In this document: positions 25,819 through 35,731 of the stretch, piece after piece
Layout: every line of letters begins with the position of its first letter
How positions within the stretch are numbered: position 1 is the stretch's first letter
Source: Candidatus Saccharimonadota bacterium
GTDB taxonomy: Bacteria; Patescibacteriota; Saccharimonadia; Saccharimonadales; Saccharimonadaceae
DNA: 64,000 bases
Assembly (NCBI GenBank): GCA_905371715.1
Contig: CAJPLV010000001.1
Span: forward strand, 1-64,000
Direction of reading: 5' to 3'
Made by a program: the position numbers and the translations under genes
Notes under the pieces: model-generated
The model's database searches: none
What the model was told of the DNA's origin: nothing
The model's input: only the letters and a program-made list of their open reading frames with translations

Positions 25819-26946
25819 GTGAAGCGAGTAATTCGCAGACTGAGCCGGCAGGGCTATAAACATATCGCGAAGCCGTTATTATTCCGCAAGCACCCGGACA
25901 AAGCGCATGCGCATATGATTATAGCGGCGCGCGGATTGCAGAAAGCACGGCTCACCGGCGTGCTGAATGTATGGCGTTACCAAAGTCCGCGGTTAGAACA
26001 GGAACTCCTAGGGATTCGCTTCAAAAATCCGATCGGTATGTCGGCAGGGCTTGATAAGAATTTTGATTTGCCGCCAATTGCAAAACGAATCGGGCTGGGG
26101 TTTGAAATTGGCGGTTCGACAACGGCTCATGTGTGCGCTGGTAATCCGCGTCCGTGGTTTAAGCGGCTGCCGAGCGAGAAATCAATCGTCGTTAACGTTG
26201 GGTTGGCAAACAATGGGATTGAGCGCAATATTGAACGTATTCGTTCGTATTCTCGGAAATTATGGCGTGATTTTCCGCTGAGCGTGTCGGTTGCGAAAAC
26301 AAATTCACCGCAGACGGCGACGGATGATGAAGCGATTAACGATTATTGCGAAAGTTTGCGGTTACTTGAGAGGGAAAACGTTGCACCGCTGTACGAGGTA
26401 AACGTCAGCTGTCCGAATACGTACGGTGGTGAACCATTCACAACACCGGTACGGCTAGAAAAACTACTTTCAGCGATTGATGAACTGCACCTGACAAAAC
26501 CAGTGTTTATCAAATTGCCGACCGATAAATCGTGGACGCAATTCAAAGCGTTGCTGCGCGTCGCAGACAAACACCGCGTCGCCGGCCTGACGATTGGAAA
26601 TTTGGTGAAAAATCGAGCAAAGTTAAAGCATCCCGATAAACTTAGCAGTGATGTAAAAGGCAACTTGAGCGGACTACCGGCGCAGAAAATTACGACGGAG
26701 CTGATTTATAAAACATACGAAATGTATCGCGACCGGTTTGTGATTATCGGTGTTGGCGGCGTGTTTACGGCGGCTGATGCCTATGAAAAAATCTGTGCCG
26801 GCGCAAGCTTGGTTGCGATGGTAACGGTGCTTATGTTTGAGGGGCCGCAGGTTGTGGGCGAGATTAACGAAGGGCTTGTGAAGCTGCTTGACCGCGACGG
26901 TTTTGTGACAATAACTGAGGCGATTGGATCGGCGCACCGCTCATGA
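25819..26946 (+). CDS. pyrD: Dihydroorotate dehydrogenase, class 2-like
   Basis: Oxidises dihydroorotate to orotate. The N-terminal ~50-residue helical extension and the motifs IGMSAGLDKN (~72-81), GFEIGGSTT (~93-101) and NVGLANNGI (~126-134) match the membrane-associated, quinone-dependent class 2. However, the active-site loop reads NVSCPNTYG (~196-204), with Cys where class 2 enzymes have Ser; Cys is the catalytic base in class 1. The gene is called by overall layout. It is the only pyrimidine-synthesis gene in the window and may be a scavenging or redox gene. GTG start three bases after serS. Confidence 0.9.
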   Translation: MKRVIRRLSRQGYKHIAKPLLFRKHPDKAHAHMIIAARGLQKARLTGVLNVWRYQSPRLEQELLGIRFKNPIGMSAGLDKNFDLPPIAKRIGLGFEIGGSTTAHVCAGNPRPWFKRLPSEKSIVVNVGLANNGIERNIERIRSYSRKLWRDFPLSVSVAKTNSPQTATDDEAINDYCESLRLLERENVAPLYEVNVSCPNTYGGEPFTTPVRLEKLLSAIDELHLTKPVFIKLPTDKSWTQFKALLRVADKHRVAGLTIGNLVKNRAKLKHPDKLSSDVKGNLSGLPAQKITTELIYKTYEMYRDRFVIIGVGGVFTAADAYEKICAGASLVAMVTVLMFEGPQVVGEINEGLVKLLDRDGFVTITEAIGSAHRS

Positions 26947-27023
26947 GTCTTTACTACGTATTCTCGCCGTAAAATCATGCTATACTAAAGGCATACTAAC
27001 GGTTAAACGAAAGGATCTTAGAA

Positions 27024-27398
27024 ATGATCGCAGATGTCGAAGTAGCCGGTATCGGGGGCTATACTCCTGATGAGCCAACCAAAAAATACATTCGCAAAAA
27101 AATCGGCGCCCTTGATAGGCTTGTTACGCGCCACGCTCGCAAAACAATCAGTGCCATTGTAAAAATTGAGGAAGTTAATCGCGACCACGGTAATAAGTAT
27201 GAGGTTGAGGCGGTTTTGACCGTGCCGAATAAAACGATAAAGGCAAAAGACTCGACGGTTAATGTGCTTGCTGCGACCGATATTGTTGAGCAAAAGTTAG
27301 CAGCGCAGTTGCGTAAATACAAAGAAGACCGCGTGCCACACGTTGGGAGGCGCGGGCTTTTGGCGCGGTTTAAGCGTAGTTACGACCGCGAATCGTAA
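27024..27398 (+). CDS. hpf: Ribosome hibernation-promoting factor (HPF/RaiA)
   Basis: A 124-residue small ribosome-associated protein that stabilises idle ribosomes. The beta-alpha-beta-beta-beta-alpha order is visible, with TPDEPTKKYIRKKIGALDRL (first helix), a central AKDSTVNVLAATDIVEQKLAAQLRKYK helix and a basic C-terminal tail. It lacks the long HPF dimerisation domain, so this is the short form. AAAGGAT is the ribosome binding site, with TATACT further upstream. A terminator lies directly after it. Confidence 0.9.
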   Translation: MIADVEVAGIGGYTPDEPTKKYIRKKIGALDRLVTRHARKTISAIVKIEEVNRDHGNKYEVEAVLTVPNKTIKAKDSTVNVLAATDIVEQKLAAQLRKYKEDRVPHVGRRGLLARFKRSYDRES

Positions 27399-27418
27399 GA
27401 TTTAATAGTGATAATCGT

Positions 27419-27463
27419 AAACAGCTCGCGTGCCGATCAGTACCTCGAGCTGTTTTTTCTTTT
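27419..27463 (+). terminator. Terminator after hpf
   Basis: Perfect 10-bp stem (AAACAGCTCG 27419-27428, CGAGCTGTTT 27446-27455) with a T-rich tail to 27463. Confidence 0.85.
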
Positions 27464-27545
27464 GGCAACCCTTTATTTATACTGCGTTCAATAGTATAAT
27501 AAAGCGTAGATTTTCTGAACTAGCTAGCAAATGGAGAGGGTTTGA

Positions 27546-30173
27546 ATGGTTACGAGAGACAAAGCGTTGACAAAGGTGTTCGGCGATCCGCAGAAGCGGA
27601 TTTTGAAGCGTCTACAAAAAAAGGTTGACGAGATTAATAAGCTTGGTCCAAAGTATAAAAAAATGTCGACTGACGATCTGGCGGCGCAGACTAATGTGCT
27701 ACGCAAAAAACTTAAGAAAAAAAACGTAACGCTTGATACGATTTTACCGGATGCGTTTGCGGTGGTACGCGAAATGGCTGACCGTGTGATCGGCGAACGG
27801 CATTACGATGTACAGTTGATCGGTAGCATGGTGCTGCACGAAGGCAATGTCGCCGAGCTAAAGACTGGCGAGGGAAAAACGCTTATGTCAACGCTGGCGG
27901 CATATTTGAATGCACTTGAAGGTAAGGGCGTGCACATTGTGACAGTGAACGATTATCTGGCGCAGCGCGACGCCGGCTGGATGGGGCAGATTTATGACGC
28001 GCTTGGCATGACGACGGGTGTTATCATCAACGATGCGTCGTTTTTATATGACCGTGAATACGACAGTGAGGACCACACCGACCCGCGCATGAAAAAGTTG
28101 CGTCCTTGCACGCGCAAAGAGGCTTACGAGGCGGATATTACATACGGGACGAATAATGAGTTCGGGTTTGATTATTTGCGCGACAACATGGTGAACGAAA
28201 TCGGGCTGGTGCGTCAACGCGAACTCAACTTTGCAATTGTTGACGAGGTCGACTCAATTCTAATCGACGAAGCGCGCACGCCGCTTATTATCAGCGCGCC
28301 GGCTGCTGAAAATCCGGATAGCTACTATCAATTTGCGAAAATTGCGGCGCAGCTGACGCCTGACGACTACACGCTTGAGGAAAAGCATAAGCAGGTGGCA
28401 CTGAGCGACCAGGGTGTTGAGAAGGTTCAAAAGATGCTTGGTATAAAAAACTTGTACACGCCGGAATATGTGCGCAGCGTGTATCATATGGATCAGGCAT
28501 TGCGCGCACAAACATTATTCCATCGCGACAAAGATTATGTAGTGACGAACGATGGCGAAGTGATTATCGTTGACGAACATACTGGTCGTTTGAAGCAGGG
28601 TAACCGTTACAATGAAGGATTGCATCAGGCGATTGAAGCGAAAGAGGGTGTACCGGTGCTGCAAGAAAGCATGACGCTTGCGACGATTTCGTTTCAGAAT
28701 TACTTTCGGCTGTATAAGAAATTGAGCGGCATGACAGGTACAGCCTTTACTGAAGCTGAAGAATTTCAACAAATTTATTCACTCGACGTCGTGGTCGTGC
28801 CGCCGAACAAACCAATTACTCGCAAAGACCACGAAGATCTGATATACAAAACTGAAAAAGGCAAGCTGAAGGCAGTAGCACAGGCGATTAAAGAATATCA
28901 CGCTGAGGGGCGTCCAGTGCTCGTTGGTTCGGGCAGTATTGCTAAAAATGAGATGATTGCTGATTACCTGGATAAAGAAGGGATTAAGTATGAGATTCTC
29001 AATGCGAAAAATAATGAGCGCGAAGCAGAAATCATTGCGCGGGCAGGCGAAAAGGGCGCAATTACGCTTGCGACAAACATTGCTGGGCGCGGCACCGACA
29101 TTAAGCTTGGCAAAGGCGTAAAAGAGCTTGGCGGGCTCGTGGTGATTGGCAGCGAGCGCCACGAATCGCGCCGTATTGATAATCAGCTGCGCGGGCGCGG
29201 CGGCCGCCAGGGAGATCCGGGTGATACGCAGTTTTACGTATCGACCGAGGACGACTTGATGCGAATCTTCCAGGGAGAGCGTATCGCGGCGCTTATGGAA
29301 CGTTTAGGGGTCGACGAGGAGACGGCGATTCAAAACAAAGCTGTGTCAAAGACGCTTGAGGCGGCGCAAAAGCGTGTTGAAGGTTATAACTTTGATACGC
29401 GTAAAAATGTTGTTCAATACGACAACGTGATCAATCGCCACCGCAAGGTTGTTTATACGATGCGACGCAAGATTCTTGAAGGCGATAATATCAAACCAGA
29501 AATCCAGCGGCTGCTTGGCGTTAAGGTAGCTGAATTAACAGATGTGCCCGCTAAGAACAACCCGAAGTTTGCCGAGGAATTTGAAGAGATTATTCCACTT
29601 GATCCAGAAGAGATTAAGAAGATTGGTGCGATAAAAAAGGACCGCGTACGGCGTGAGACAGCGCTTGAGGCGGCGCAAAAACTGTATGCCGAGAAAGAGT
29701 CGGAAATGGGCGAAGATCTAATCCGCCGGATTGAGCGCGAAGTGTATCTTCAGGTGCTTGATACCTTGTGGATGCAGCACTTAGAGAACATGCAGCATTT
29801 GCGCGAGGGTATTCACTGGCGCAGCGTTGGGCAGCGCGATCCGCTGGTTGAGTACCGCAGCGAGTCGCAGAAGTTGTTTGACAGTTTGCAAGCGACGTTA
29901 CGCGACGAAGTGTTGCGGGCGATTTATCATGTGCGCCCGACTGACGCAATCAGCCGTGAATCGGTTGATGATGACCACGAAACTGAGCTGACTAAACTTG
30001 CGGAAACATCAGTTGAGCACGGCGTGAACGAAATTACCGGCGGCGAGGAGAATCGCGATCGTGATTTTACCAAAGTAAAAACGACCAAAACCAACGCCGA
30101 CATCAATCACAAACGCAACGTTGCGCGCAAGAAGAAAAAGGCGCAGCGCCAAAACCGTAAGAAGAGGCGATAA
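27546..30173 (+). CDS. secA: Preprotein translocase ATPase SecA
   Basis: Motor of the Sec pathway at the membrane; 875 aa. Nucleotide-binding domain 1 has Walker A GEGKT near residues 108-112 and Walker B (VDEVDSILIDEARTPLI) near 228-244; the AGRGTDIKLG motif near 514-523 and the RIDNQLRGRGGRQGDPG segment near 540-556 belong to domain 2. The C-terminus is a Lys/Arg-rich tail without the usual CxCx8CH zinc motif, so SecB-type targeting by that motif is unlikely. Ribosome binding site GGAGAGGG precedes the ATG. The M16 peptidase follows after one base. Confidence 0.98.
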   Translation: MVTRDKALTKVFGDPQKRILKRLQKKVDEINKLGPKYKKMSTDDLAAQTNVLRKKLKKKNVTLDTILPDAFAVVREMADRVIGERHYDVQLIGSMVLHEGNVAELKTGEGKTLMSTLAAYLNALEGKGVHIVTVNDYLAQRDAGWMGQIYDALGMTTGVIINDASFLYDREYDSEDHTDPRMKKLRPCTRKEAYEADITYGTNNEFGFDYLRDNMVNEIGLVRQRELNFAIVDEVDSILIDEARTPLIISAPAAENPDSYYQFAKIAAQLTPDDYTLEEKHKQVALSDQGVEKVQKMLGIKNLYTPEYVRSVYHMDQALRAQTLFHRDKDYVVTNDGEVIIVDEHTGRLKQGNRYNEGLHQAIEAKEGVPVLQESMTLATISFQNYFRLYKKLSGMTGTAFTEAEEFQQIYSLDVVVVPPNKPITRKDHEDLIYKTEKGKLKAVAQAIKEYHAEGRPVLVGSGSIAKNEMIADYLDKEGIKYEILNAKNNEREAEIIARAGEKGAITLATNIAGRGTDIKLGKGVKELGGLVVIGSERHESRRIDNQLRGRGGRQGDPGDTQFYVSTEDDLMRIFQGERIAALMERLGVDEETAIQNKAVSKTLEAAQKRVEGYNFDTRKNVVQYDNVINRHRKVVYTMRRKILEGDNIKPEIQRLLGVKVAELTDVPAKNNPKFAEEFEEIIPLDPEEIKKIGAIKKDRVRRETALEAAQKLYAEKESEMGEDLIRRIEREVYLQVLDTLWMQHLENMQHLREGIHWRSVGQRDPLVEYRSESQKLFDSLQATLRDEVLRAIYHVRPTDAISRESVDDDHETELTKLAETSVEHGVNEITGGEENRDRDFTKVKTTKTNADINHKRNVARKKKKAQRQNRKKRR

Positions 30174-30174
30174 G

Positions 30175-31455
30175 ATGAAACATACGGTATCAGAGGTGCG
30201 CTTAGCAAATGGCGCGCGCGGATTGTTGATTGATGTGCCAGGCGCGACGGTGATGAGTTTCCGCTTTCATTTTCGTGCCGGCAACCGCTATGTTGGCGAT
30301 AAAAATGTGTACGAAACAGCACACATCATGGAGCACATGGCGTTTGGCGCGAACGCGCAGTTTGCAAACGAACACGCTTACGAAGCAGAATTTACCAAGA
30401 ATGGCGCTTACCATAACGCGATGACGAGCGATTTGTCGATGGTGTATGTGGCGGAATGCGCGGATTTTGAATGGGAGCGAATCCTGCGGTTGCAGCAAGT
30501 TGCGATTTGCCAGCCGCGGTTTAAGCAAGAGGAGCTTGATGCCGAAAAAGGCAATGTGCGCAGCGAGCTTACGGGTTATTTGAACAATAATGGGTATGTA
30601 TTATGGCCAAAAATTCAGCAGCTGATGGGCGAGGATGTTTATACGTTTCGGCAGCGCTTGCGGCTGATAGATAATGTGACACTTCAGCATATCCGTCATC
30701 ATCATACATTGACGCATACGAGTGATAATATGCGCTTTGTTATTGCCGGAAACCTGCATGGGCGTAAGTCGCATATCCAGCGCATGCTTGAAGCGTGGGA
30801 ACTTCCGCGGGGTAAACGTTTTGACGTGCCGCGCGATGAATTAAGGAAGGCTGGCCCGACCTTGATCCGCCGCAAAGAGGCGAGTAATTTGACTTTTGGT
30901 TGGAGTATGGCGTTGCCACGTGAGTTAGATGATGATGAGTCCGAGGCAATGGCGTGTCTGAATCATATTTTAACCGGCACGATGCACTCGCGTATTTTTG
31001 GCGCAGCACGTAAAAAGGGCTTAGCATACGGCATGTTTAGCGAAACATCGACAGGATTCTACGATAGCGGCTGGGATTTTGGCGGGCAGGTTAATTTAGA
31101 GACAGCCGATAAACTATTTGATATTATCGCGCGCGAAATCCGTGCGGTGCTGAATGGTGAAATTACCGAAGAGGAACTTGATGCCGCAAAATCATACGCG
31201 CTTGGGCGCTATCAGATGGGCGCGCAAACGGTTGCGCAGATTAGTAATTTTTACCGCGGGCGCTATTTCGGCGATGGTTTCGTGAAGAATTACGATCATG
31301 TGCCGGACGAGATCCGTAATGTCTCACGCGAGCGCATGCTGTGTACGGCACGTGAGTTCATTGACGCAAATACTTGGGTGTTCGCGGGCGTCAGTAGCGG
31401 CGCGAAGGACGACATTGTGCGAATTAACAATAAGCTTGAGACGTTGTTTAAGTAA
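30175..31455 (+). CDS. M16 family zinc peptidase
   Basis: A 426-residue protease with the inverted zinc motif HIMEH (HxxEH) near residues 55-59 and the third ligand Glu in the helix around KGNVRSEL near 125-132. The C-terminal M16 repeat contains the expected GWDFGGQVNLE region. There is no signal peptide, so it is probably cytoplasmic. ATG 30175 sits two bases after the secA stop, with GAGGCG upstream; an earlier in-frame start lies inside secA. Confidence 0.93.
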   Translation: MKHTVSEVRLANGARGLLIDVPGATVMSFRFHFRAGNRYVGDKNVYETAHIMEHMAFGANAQFANEHAYEAEFTKNGAYHNAMTSDLSMVYVAECADFEWERILRLQQVAICQPRFKQEELDAEKGNVRSELTGYLNNNGYVLWPKIQQLMGEDVYTFRQRLRLIDNVTLQHIRHHHTLTHTSDNMRFVIAGNLHGRKSHIQRMLEAWELPRGKRFDVPRDELRKAGPTLIRRKEASNLTFGWSMALPRELDDDESEAMACLNHILTGTMHSRIFGAARKKGLAYGMFSETSTGFYDSGWDFGGQVNLETADKLFDIIAREIRAVLNGEITEEELDAAKSYALGRYQMGAQTVAQISNFYRGRYFGDGFVKNYDHVPDEIRNVSRERMLCTAREFIDANTWVFAGVSSGAKDDIVRINNKLETLFK

Positions 31456-31529
31456 ATATATAGAGTTTCGACATGATGAATGCTTTAATTTTTTAGCGAA
31501 GCGCTTATGGTTTCTGATAAAATAGTAAT

Positions 31530-32837
31530 ATGAAGATTGCGATTGCAGGATATGGCGTTGAAGGGCGGGCGAGTCTGAAGTATTTCCGGCGCAAGTATCC
31601 GCGCGCTGAGTTTCTGATTGTTGATCAAAATGATATAAAAAACCCGGCTGACGATATAATTGTTCACACTGGTACGAATGTCTTTTCGGAGCGGTTGAAT
31701 GATGTTAATCTGGTGATTCGTACGCCAAGTATCGCGCCATATCATATTCACACACTGGGAAAAATTTGGTCGGCGACAAATGAGTTTTTCGCCGAGTGTC
31801 CGGCGCCGATTATTGGCGTGACGGGAACGAAAGGCAAGGGAACGGTATGCAGTATGATCGCGGCGATTTTGCGCCAGGCGGGCAAAACGGTGCATACGGT
31901 CGGCAATATCGGTACGCCAGGGCTTGACGTGCTGCCGCAGATTACACCGCGTGATGTGGTGATTTATGAGTTAAGCAGCTTTCAGCTGTGGGATTTGGAG
32001 CGATCGCCGCACATTGCGGTTGTCTTGATGATTGAGCCGGATCATCTGGACGTTCATCGTACGTTTGATGAATATATTGATGCGAAATCGAATATTTGCC
32101 GGTATCAGCAGGCAAATGATATTACAATATATCACCCGACGAATATTTATTCACAGCAAATTGCGCTCGCGTCGGGTGGCGAAGGGCAGGCGTACCGGTA
32201 CGGTATTCCTGATGACTTCCAGGTGTATGTTGACGGCGTGTACTTCATGTCGCAGAATCGCCAAGTATGCCCAACCGATGCCGTGCAATTGCCGGGCGGC
32301 TATAATCTTGATAACGCGTGTGCGGCAATGAGTGCTGTTGCGATGGCGTTTCCGGGCATTCCGCTAGAGGTGTATTACCATGGACTACGCTCATTTACGG
32401 GCTTGCCGCACCGTCTGAAACGTGTTGTCGAAAAAAGAGGCGTGACGTATTATGACGATAGCATTGCGACGACACCAGGAAGCGCTATTGCGGCGATTGG
32501 CGCATTTACTCAGCCGAAAGTTTTGATTCTGGGCGGACACGACAAAGGCGGCGATTATACAGCACTTGCTAAAGAAATTGCCCGCAGTAATATGCGCGCC
32601 GTGATATTAATGGGTTCAAATGCCGAAAAAATTGCTCAGACTATATACAATATTGCGCCACAAACCAACTTGGTTATTAAAGGTAAAGTTCCAATGGCGG
32701 AAATCGTACGTACCGCAGCGACAACAGCGCAGGCTGGCGATGTAGTCATTTTATGCCCCGCAGCGGCAAGCTTTGACCAGTTCGCTTCGTATAATGATCG
32801 CGGCGATCAGTTTGTGGCGGCTGTACAGGCGTTGTAG
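31530..32837 (+). CDS. murD: UDP-N-acetylmuramoylalanine--D-glutamate ligase
   Basis: Adds D-Glu to UDP-MurNAc-L-Ala in peptidoglycan synthesis. The 435-residue Mur ligase has GVTGTKGKGTV (P-loop) near residues 96-106, the ELSSFQLWD region near 149-157, the conserved HLDVHRT near 174-180 and DDSIATTP near 311-318. TAAAAT ends six bases before ATG 31530, a leaderless arrangement. It indicates a peptidoglycan wall. Confidence 0.95.
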   Translation: MKIAIAGYGVEGRASLKYFRRKYPRAEFLIVDQNDIKNPADDIIVHTGTNVFSERLNDVNLVIRTPSIAPYHIHTLGKIWSATNEFFAECPAPIIGVTGTKGKGTVCSMIAAILRQAGKTVHTVGNIGTPGLDVLPQITPRDVVIYELSSFQLWDLERSPHIAVVLMIEPDHLDVHRTFDEYIDAKSNICRYQQANDITIYHPTNIYSQQIALASGGEGQAYRYGIPDDFQVYVDGVYFMSQNRQVCPTDAVQLPGGYNLDNACAAMSAVAMAFPGIPLEVYYHGLRSFTGLPHRLKRVVEKRGVTYYDDSIATTPGSAIAAIGAFTQPKVLILGGHDKGGDYTALAKEIARSNMRAVILMGSNAEKIAQTIYNIAPQTNLVIKGKVPMAEIVRTAATTAQAGDVVILCPAAASFDQFASYNDRGDQFVAAVQAL

Positions 32838-33035
32838 CTAAGCAATGATTGGCTTGATTTGTATAAAACCCCTGCAGAATAAGGAGTGATGTGCAGAGGT
32901 CTCGGGCTTGTTGCTCGGCGCGCGGGTAATTGTCACGGGCCGGCGATATTGCTATACTAGAGGAAGTAAGCGCGAGCTTTGGGGTTATCAACCATGATAT
33001 GCGGTATATGTCCGCAGGTAGAGGAGTCATCATCA

Positions 33036-34082
33036 ATGCAGCAACAGCCATACCAATATACGAAAGGAAAGATTGCCGTGGAGCGTGCACGTATGTCAAG
33101 CGACAATGTCGTGCTAGGCGTAACGTTTGGCGTTTTCTTTTTGCTGACATTCGGATATTTTATCTATAGCTATTTTGATGAAGTCGCTAAGCATCTGGGC
33201 GGCGTCACGTTTCTTGGTGGTGTTATCGGTCTCCTTATTGCGCTTGTGCTCGGCTGTATATTTTTGGCGGTTTCGCTGGGTATTGGCATGTTTTTGACTC
33301 GTATGATGCGCCAGCAGATGCTTGGTAATTCGCTTGAAGTGCAGTATAGTGCATACGCTTGGCTGCGCGATTGGTCGAATGAAGTTGCGGCAGACTTAGA
33401 AATGCCGCAAGTTGAGATTTTTATTACGCAGAATCCGGTGATTAATGCGTACGCGTTTGGATTTGCGCGTCCGTATGCGATTGTGCTGCATTCAGGTTCA
33501 ATTCGCTATCTAACGGAAGACGAGCTGAAAGTGATCGTTGTCCATGAGATGGCGCACATTAAATACAAGCATACCGACGCATCGGTGTATTTGATACCGT
33601 TTTTGATCATTCCGATCATTAATATGGCTGGCAACTGGATCGCAGGATTCTGGCGTCGCCGGACTGAATTTACCGCCGATCGTTTAGCATTGGCGTATAT
33701 CGGCGACGCGGCACTCGTGAAGAATGCGCTCATTAAAGTGCACGTCGGTCCGGACACGGCGAAAGACATGAATGATATTGCACGCCAATGGCTGCAATAT
33801 AAGGCTGAACGCCCGATGAATCGTTTTGCGCAGACGTTTAGCGATCATCCGTATTTGGTGCGGCGCTTAAGCCAAGTAGATTATTGGGATGCAGCGTTTC
33901 ACGCGGCGCAGGCGCAACCTGTTCAAACAGCATCCGCTGCCCCTGCTCAATCCGCGTCAAATGGAGAAGTGACGGTACAGTCGTCGACAGTTTCAACTCA
34001 AACACCGAAACCGCCCGTGCCGCCGCGTAAACGTAAAAATTCGCAAGGATCGCCAAAAGGCGACGATGCGTCAGAAGCTTAA
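33036..34082 (+). CDS. htpX: HtpX-like M48 membrane metalloprotease
   Basis: A 348-residue membrane protease for damaged membrane proteins. Two helices lie near residues 27-48 and 55-85, then the HEMAH zinc motif (170-174) and the third ligand Glu in the EFTADRLALAY segment near 212-222. The C-terminal ~65 residues are Pro/Gln/Ala-rich, probably disordered. ATG 33036 is preferred over an upstream TTG (32979) because GAGGAG lies just ahead. A TATACT box (32952-32957) lies 78 bases upstream. Its stop overlaps the prfB start. Confidence 0.9.
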   Translation: MQQQPYQYTKGKIAVERARMSSDNVVLGVTFGVFFLLTFGYFIYSYFDEVAKHLGGVTFLGGVIGLLIALVLGCIFLAVSLGIGMFLTRMMRQQMLGNSLEVQYSAYAWLRDWSNEVAADLEMPQVEIFITQNPVINAYAFGFARPYAIVLHSGSIRYLTEDELKVIVVHEMAHIKYKHTDASVYLIPFLIIPIINMAGNWIAGFWRRRTEFTADRLALAYIGDAALVKNALIKVHVGPDTAKDMNDIARQWLQYKAERPMNRFAQTFSDHPYLVRRLSQVDYWDAAFHAAQAQPVQTASAAPAQSASNGEVTVQSSTVSTQTPKPPVPPRKRKNSQGSPKGDDASEA

Positions 34083-35164
34083 TGCAACCGCTGAAAAAGC
34101 GCGCGAGCGATCTGTTGGAGCAGATCCGCAGCGCATACGAAACGCTGCATATTGATGCGAAAGCGGAAGAGCTAGCTGCGATTGATCGCCAGCTCGCCGA
34201 TAGCAATGTGTGGGCGAATGTTGAACGCGCGCAGCAGTTATCGCGCGAATCGGCAGCGTTACGCGCCCAAATTGAGCCGTGGCAGGTATTGCGTTCGCAA
34301 ACAAACGATATTGTTGAGCTGATGGATTTGGGAGATGACTCAATGATAGCTGAGTTTGACGAGCAGATCAGCGCGCTTGAAGCGGAGTATGCGAATCGCC
34401 GTCGCGATTTATTGTTCCAGGGTGAATACGACGACTACGCGGCGATTGTGAAATTAAGCAGTGGTGCGGGTGGCACTGATGCGCAGGATTGGACGGAAAT
34501 GCTTGAGCGCATGTATCTGCGCTGGGCGGAAAAACATGATATGCACGTTGAACTCGTAGAGCGTTCGGCGGGGGATGAAGCGGGGATTAAAAATGCAACG
34601 TATATTGTGCGTGGAACATATGCTTATGGCTGGTTGAAAAGCGAGCATGGCGTGCACCGTTTAGTGCGTCTTAGTCCGTTTAATGCTGATAATTTGCGGC
34701 AAACCAGTTTTGCGTTGGTTGAGATTATGCCGGAAATTGCCGCTCCAGATGAAGTGCAGATTGCTGACAAAGATTTGCGTATTGATATCTACCGTAGTGG
34801 CGGGAACGGCGGACAGGGCGTGAATACGACTGATAGCGCTGTGCGCATTACGCATATTCCGACAGGAATCGTGGTGGCAATTCAGAATGAACGCAGCCAA
34901 ATCCAGAATAAAGAGACAGCGCTTAAGATCCTGAAAAGCCGCTTAGCACAGATGCAACTTGAGCAGCACGCGGAGACACTTGCTGATTTACGTGCGGGCG
35001 AATCAGCAAGTTGGGGTGCGCAAATCCGTAATTATATATTGCACCCATATACCCTTGTGAAAGATACGCGCACGAAATACGAGGATCGTGATGCTGCGGG
35101 TGTGTTGGACGGCAAGATAGACGGGTTTATGAGTGCGTATTTGACGTGGGCAGTGGATTCGTAG
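34082..35164 (+). CDS. prfB: Peptide chain release factor 2
   Basis: Terminates translation at UGA and UAA. The 360-residue protein has the stop-recognition tripeptide SPF (198-200), which marks RF2, and the catalytic GGQ (243-245). No in-frame UGA frameshift site is present near codon 25, so the autoregulatory frameshift common to prfB is absent here. RF2 in the genome fits with UGA as a stop codon. It overlaps the M48 protease stop by one base (TAATG). Confidence 0.98.
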   Translation: MQPLKKRASDLLEQIRSAYETLHIDAKAEELAAIDRQLADSNVWANVERAQQLSRESAALRAQIEPWQVLRSQTNDIVELMDLGDDSMIAEFDEQISALEAEYANRRRDLLFQGEYDDYAAIVKLSSGAGGTDAQDWTEMLERMYLRWAEKHDMHVELVERSAGDEAGIKNATYIVRGTYAYGWLKSEHGVHRLVRLSPFNADNLRQTSFALVEIMPEIAAPDEVQIADKDLRIDIYRSGGNGGQGVNTTDSAVRITHIPTGIVVAIQNERSQIQNKETALKILKSRLAQMQLEQHAETLADLRAGESASWGAQIRNYILHPYTLVKDTRTKYEDRDAAGVLDGKIDGFMSAYLTWAVDS

Positions 35165-35171
35165 CATAATT

Positions 35172-35657
35172 ATGGGACGTGAACCAGTAAATCGTAACAA
35201 CAATCCGTATTCAAATGAGCTATCTCTTGAAGAAGCGAGGCGGGCGGGCGATAAATTCCGAGAATTCTTTATTGATGTATGTGAGAACCCAGGGCTGCCG
35301 AAGAGAGGGAGAATGAGAAGGCGAGGCGGAGGCTCTGATTGGTTTCAGGCTAGTGTAAACTTACCTTCAGGAGAGCATGAAGATGTGTCTATTGATTTTG
35401 TCGTTGAAGCTTCTGATCTAGACGGAGATTTTAATGCCCTTGTCATTTTTCGTGATAGTGAGGACAAAGGAGTTGTGTATTCGTTGGAGGGCAAGTATAA
35501 AAGTGGGTATAACGTCGTGTGTCGTGAGTTCCTTGAAGTTGAAATTGGGGAGGACGGTTGTAGAAAGATAGTCCAAGGCGAAGATGGGGTAATTGTTGGT
35601 ATCGGTGAAGTTGACTGGCTAGTGAAATATACCCAGGATCGTTTAGAAGAGAAGTAG
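35172..35657 (+). CDS. Hypothetical acidic protein, 161 aa
   Basis: I do not recognise this protein. It has a basic Arg-rich stretch near residues 42-53 (KRGRMRRRGGG), then an acidic, beta-rich domain (~55-150). There is no signal peptide. It uses AGA/AGG arginine and GTT/GAT-rich codons, unlike the neighbouring housekeeping genes. ATG 35172 lies seven bases after the prfB stop without a clear ribosome binding site. It is wedged between prfB and ftsE, where many bacteria have prfB-ftsE directly. Confidence 0.7.
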   Translation: MGREPVNRNNNPYSNELSLEEARRAGDKFREFFIDVCENPGLPKRGRMRRRGGGSDWFQASVNLPSGEHEDVSIDFVVEASDLDGDFNALVIFRDSEDKGVVYSLEGKYKSGYNVVCREFLEVEIGEDGCRKIVQGEDGVIVGIGEVDWLVKYTQDRLEEK

Positions 35658-35717
35658 ACGCTGTAACTTTGCATGAAGGCGTTTGATGCAGTTTTTCTTT
35701 TTTGTGCGTAAACCTGC

Positions 35718-35723
35718 TATACT
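35718..35723 (+). promoter_or_regulatory. -10 box of ftsEX (leaderless type)
   Basis: TATACT ends 8 bases before the ftsE ATG, with no ribosome binding site. Confidence 0.65.
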
Positions 35724-35731
35724 GGTTACGT

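Noticed and set aside
32979-33035. TTG start for the M48 protease
   Set aside because: The ATG at 33036 has a GAGGAG ribosome binding site; the extra 19 residues do not look like a signal.
34082-34200. Autoregulatory frameshift in prfB
   Set aside because: No in-frame UGA or CUUUGA signal near codon 25; the frame is open from the start.
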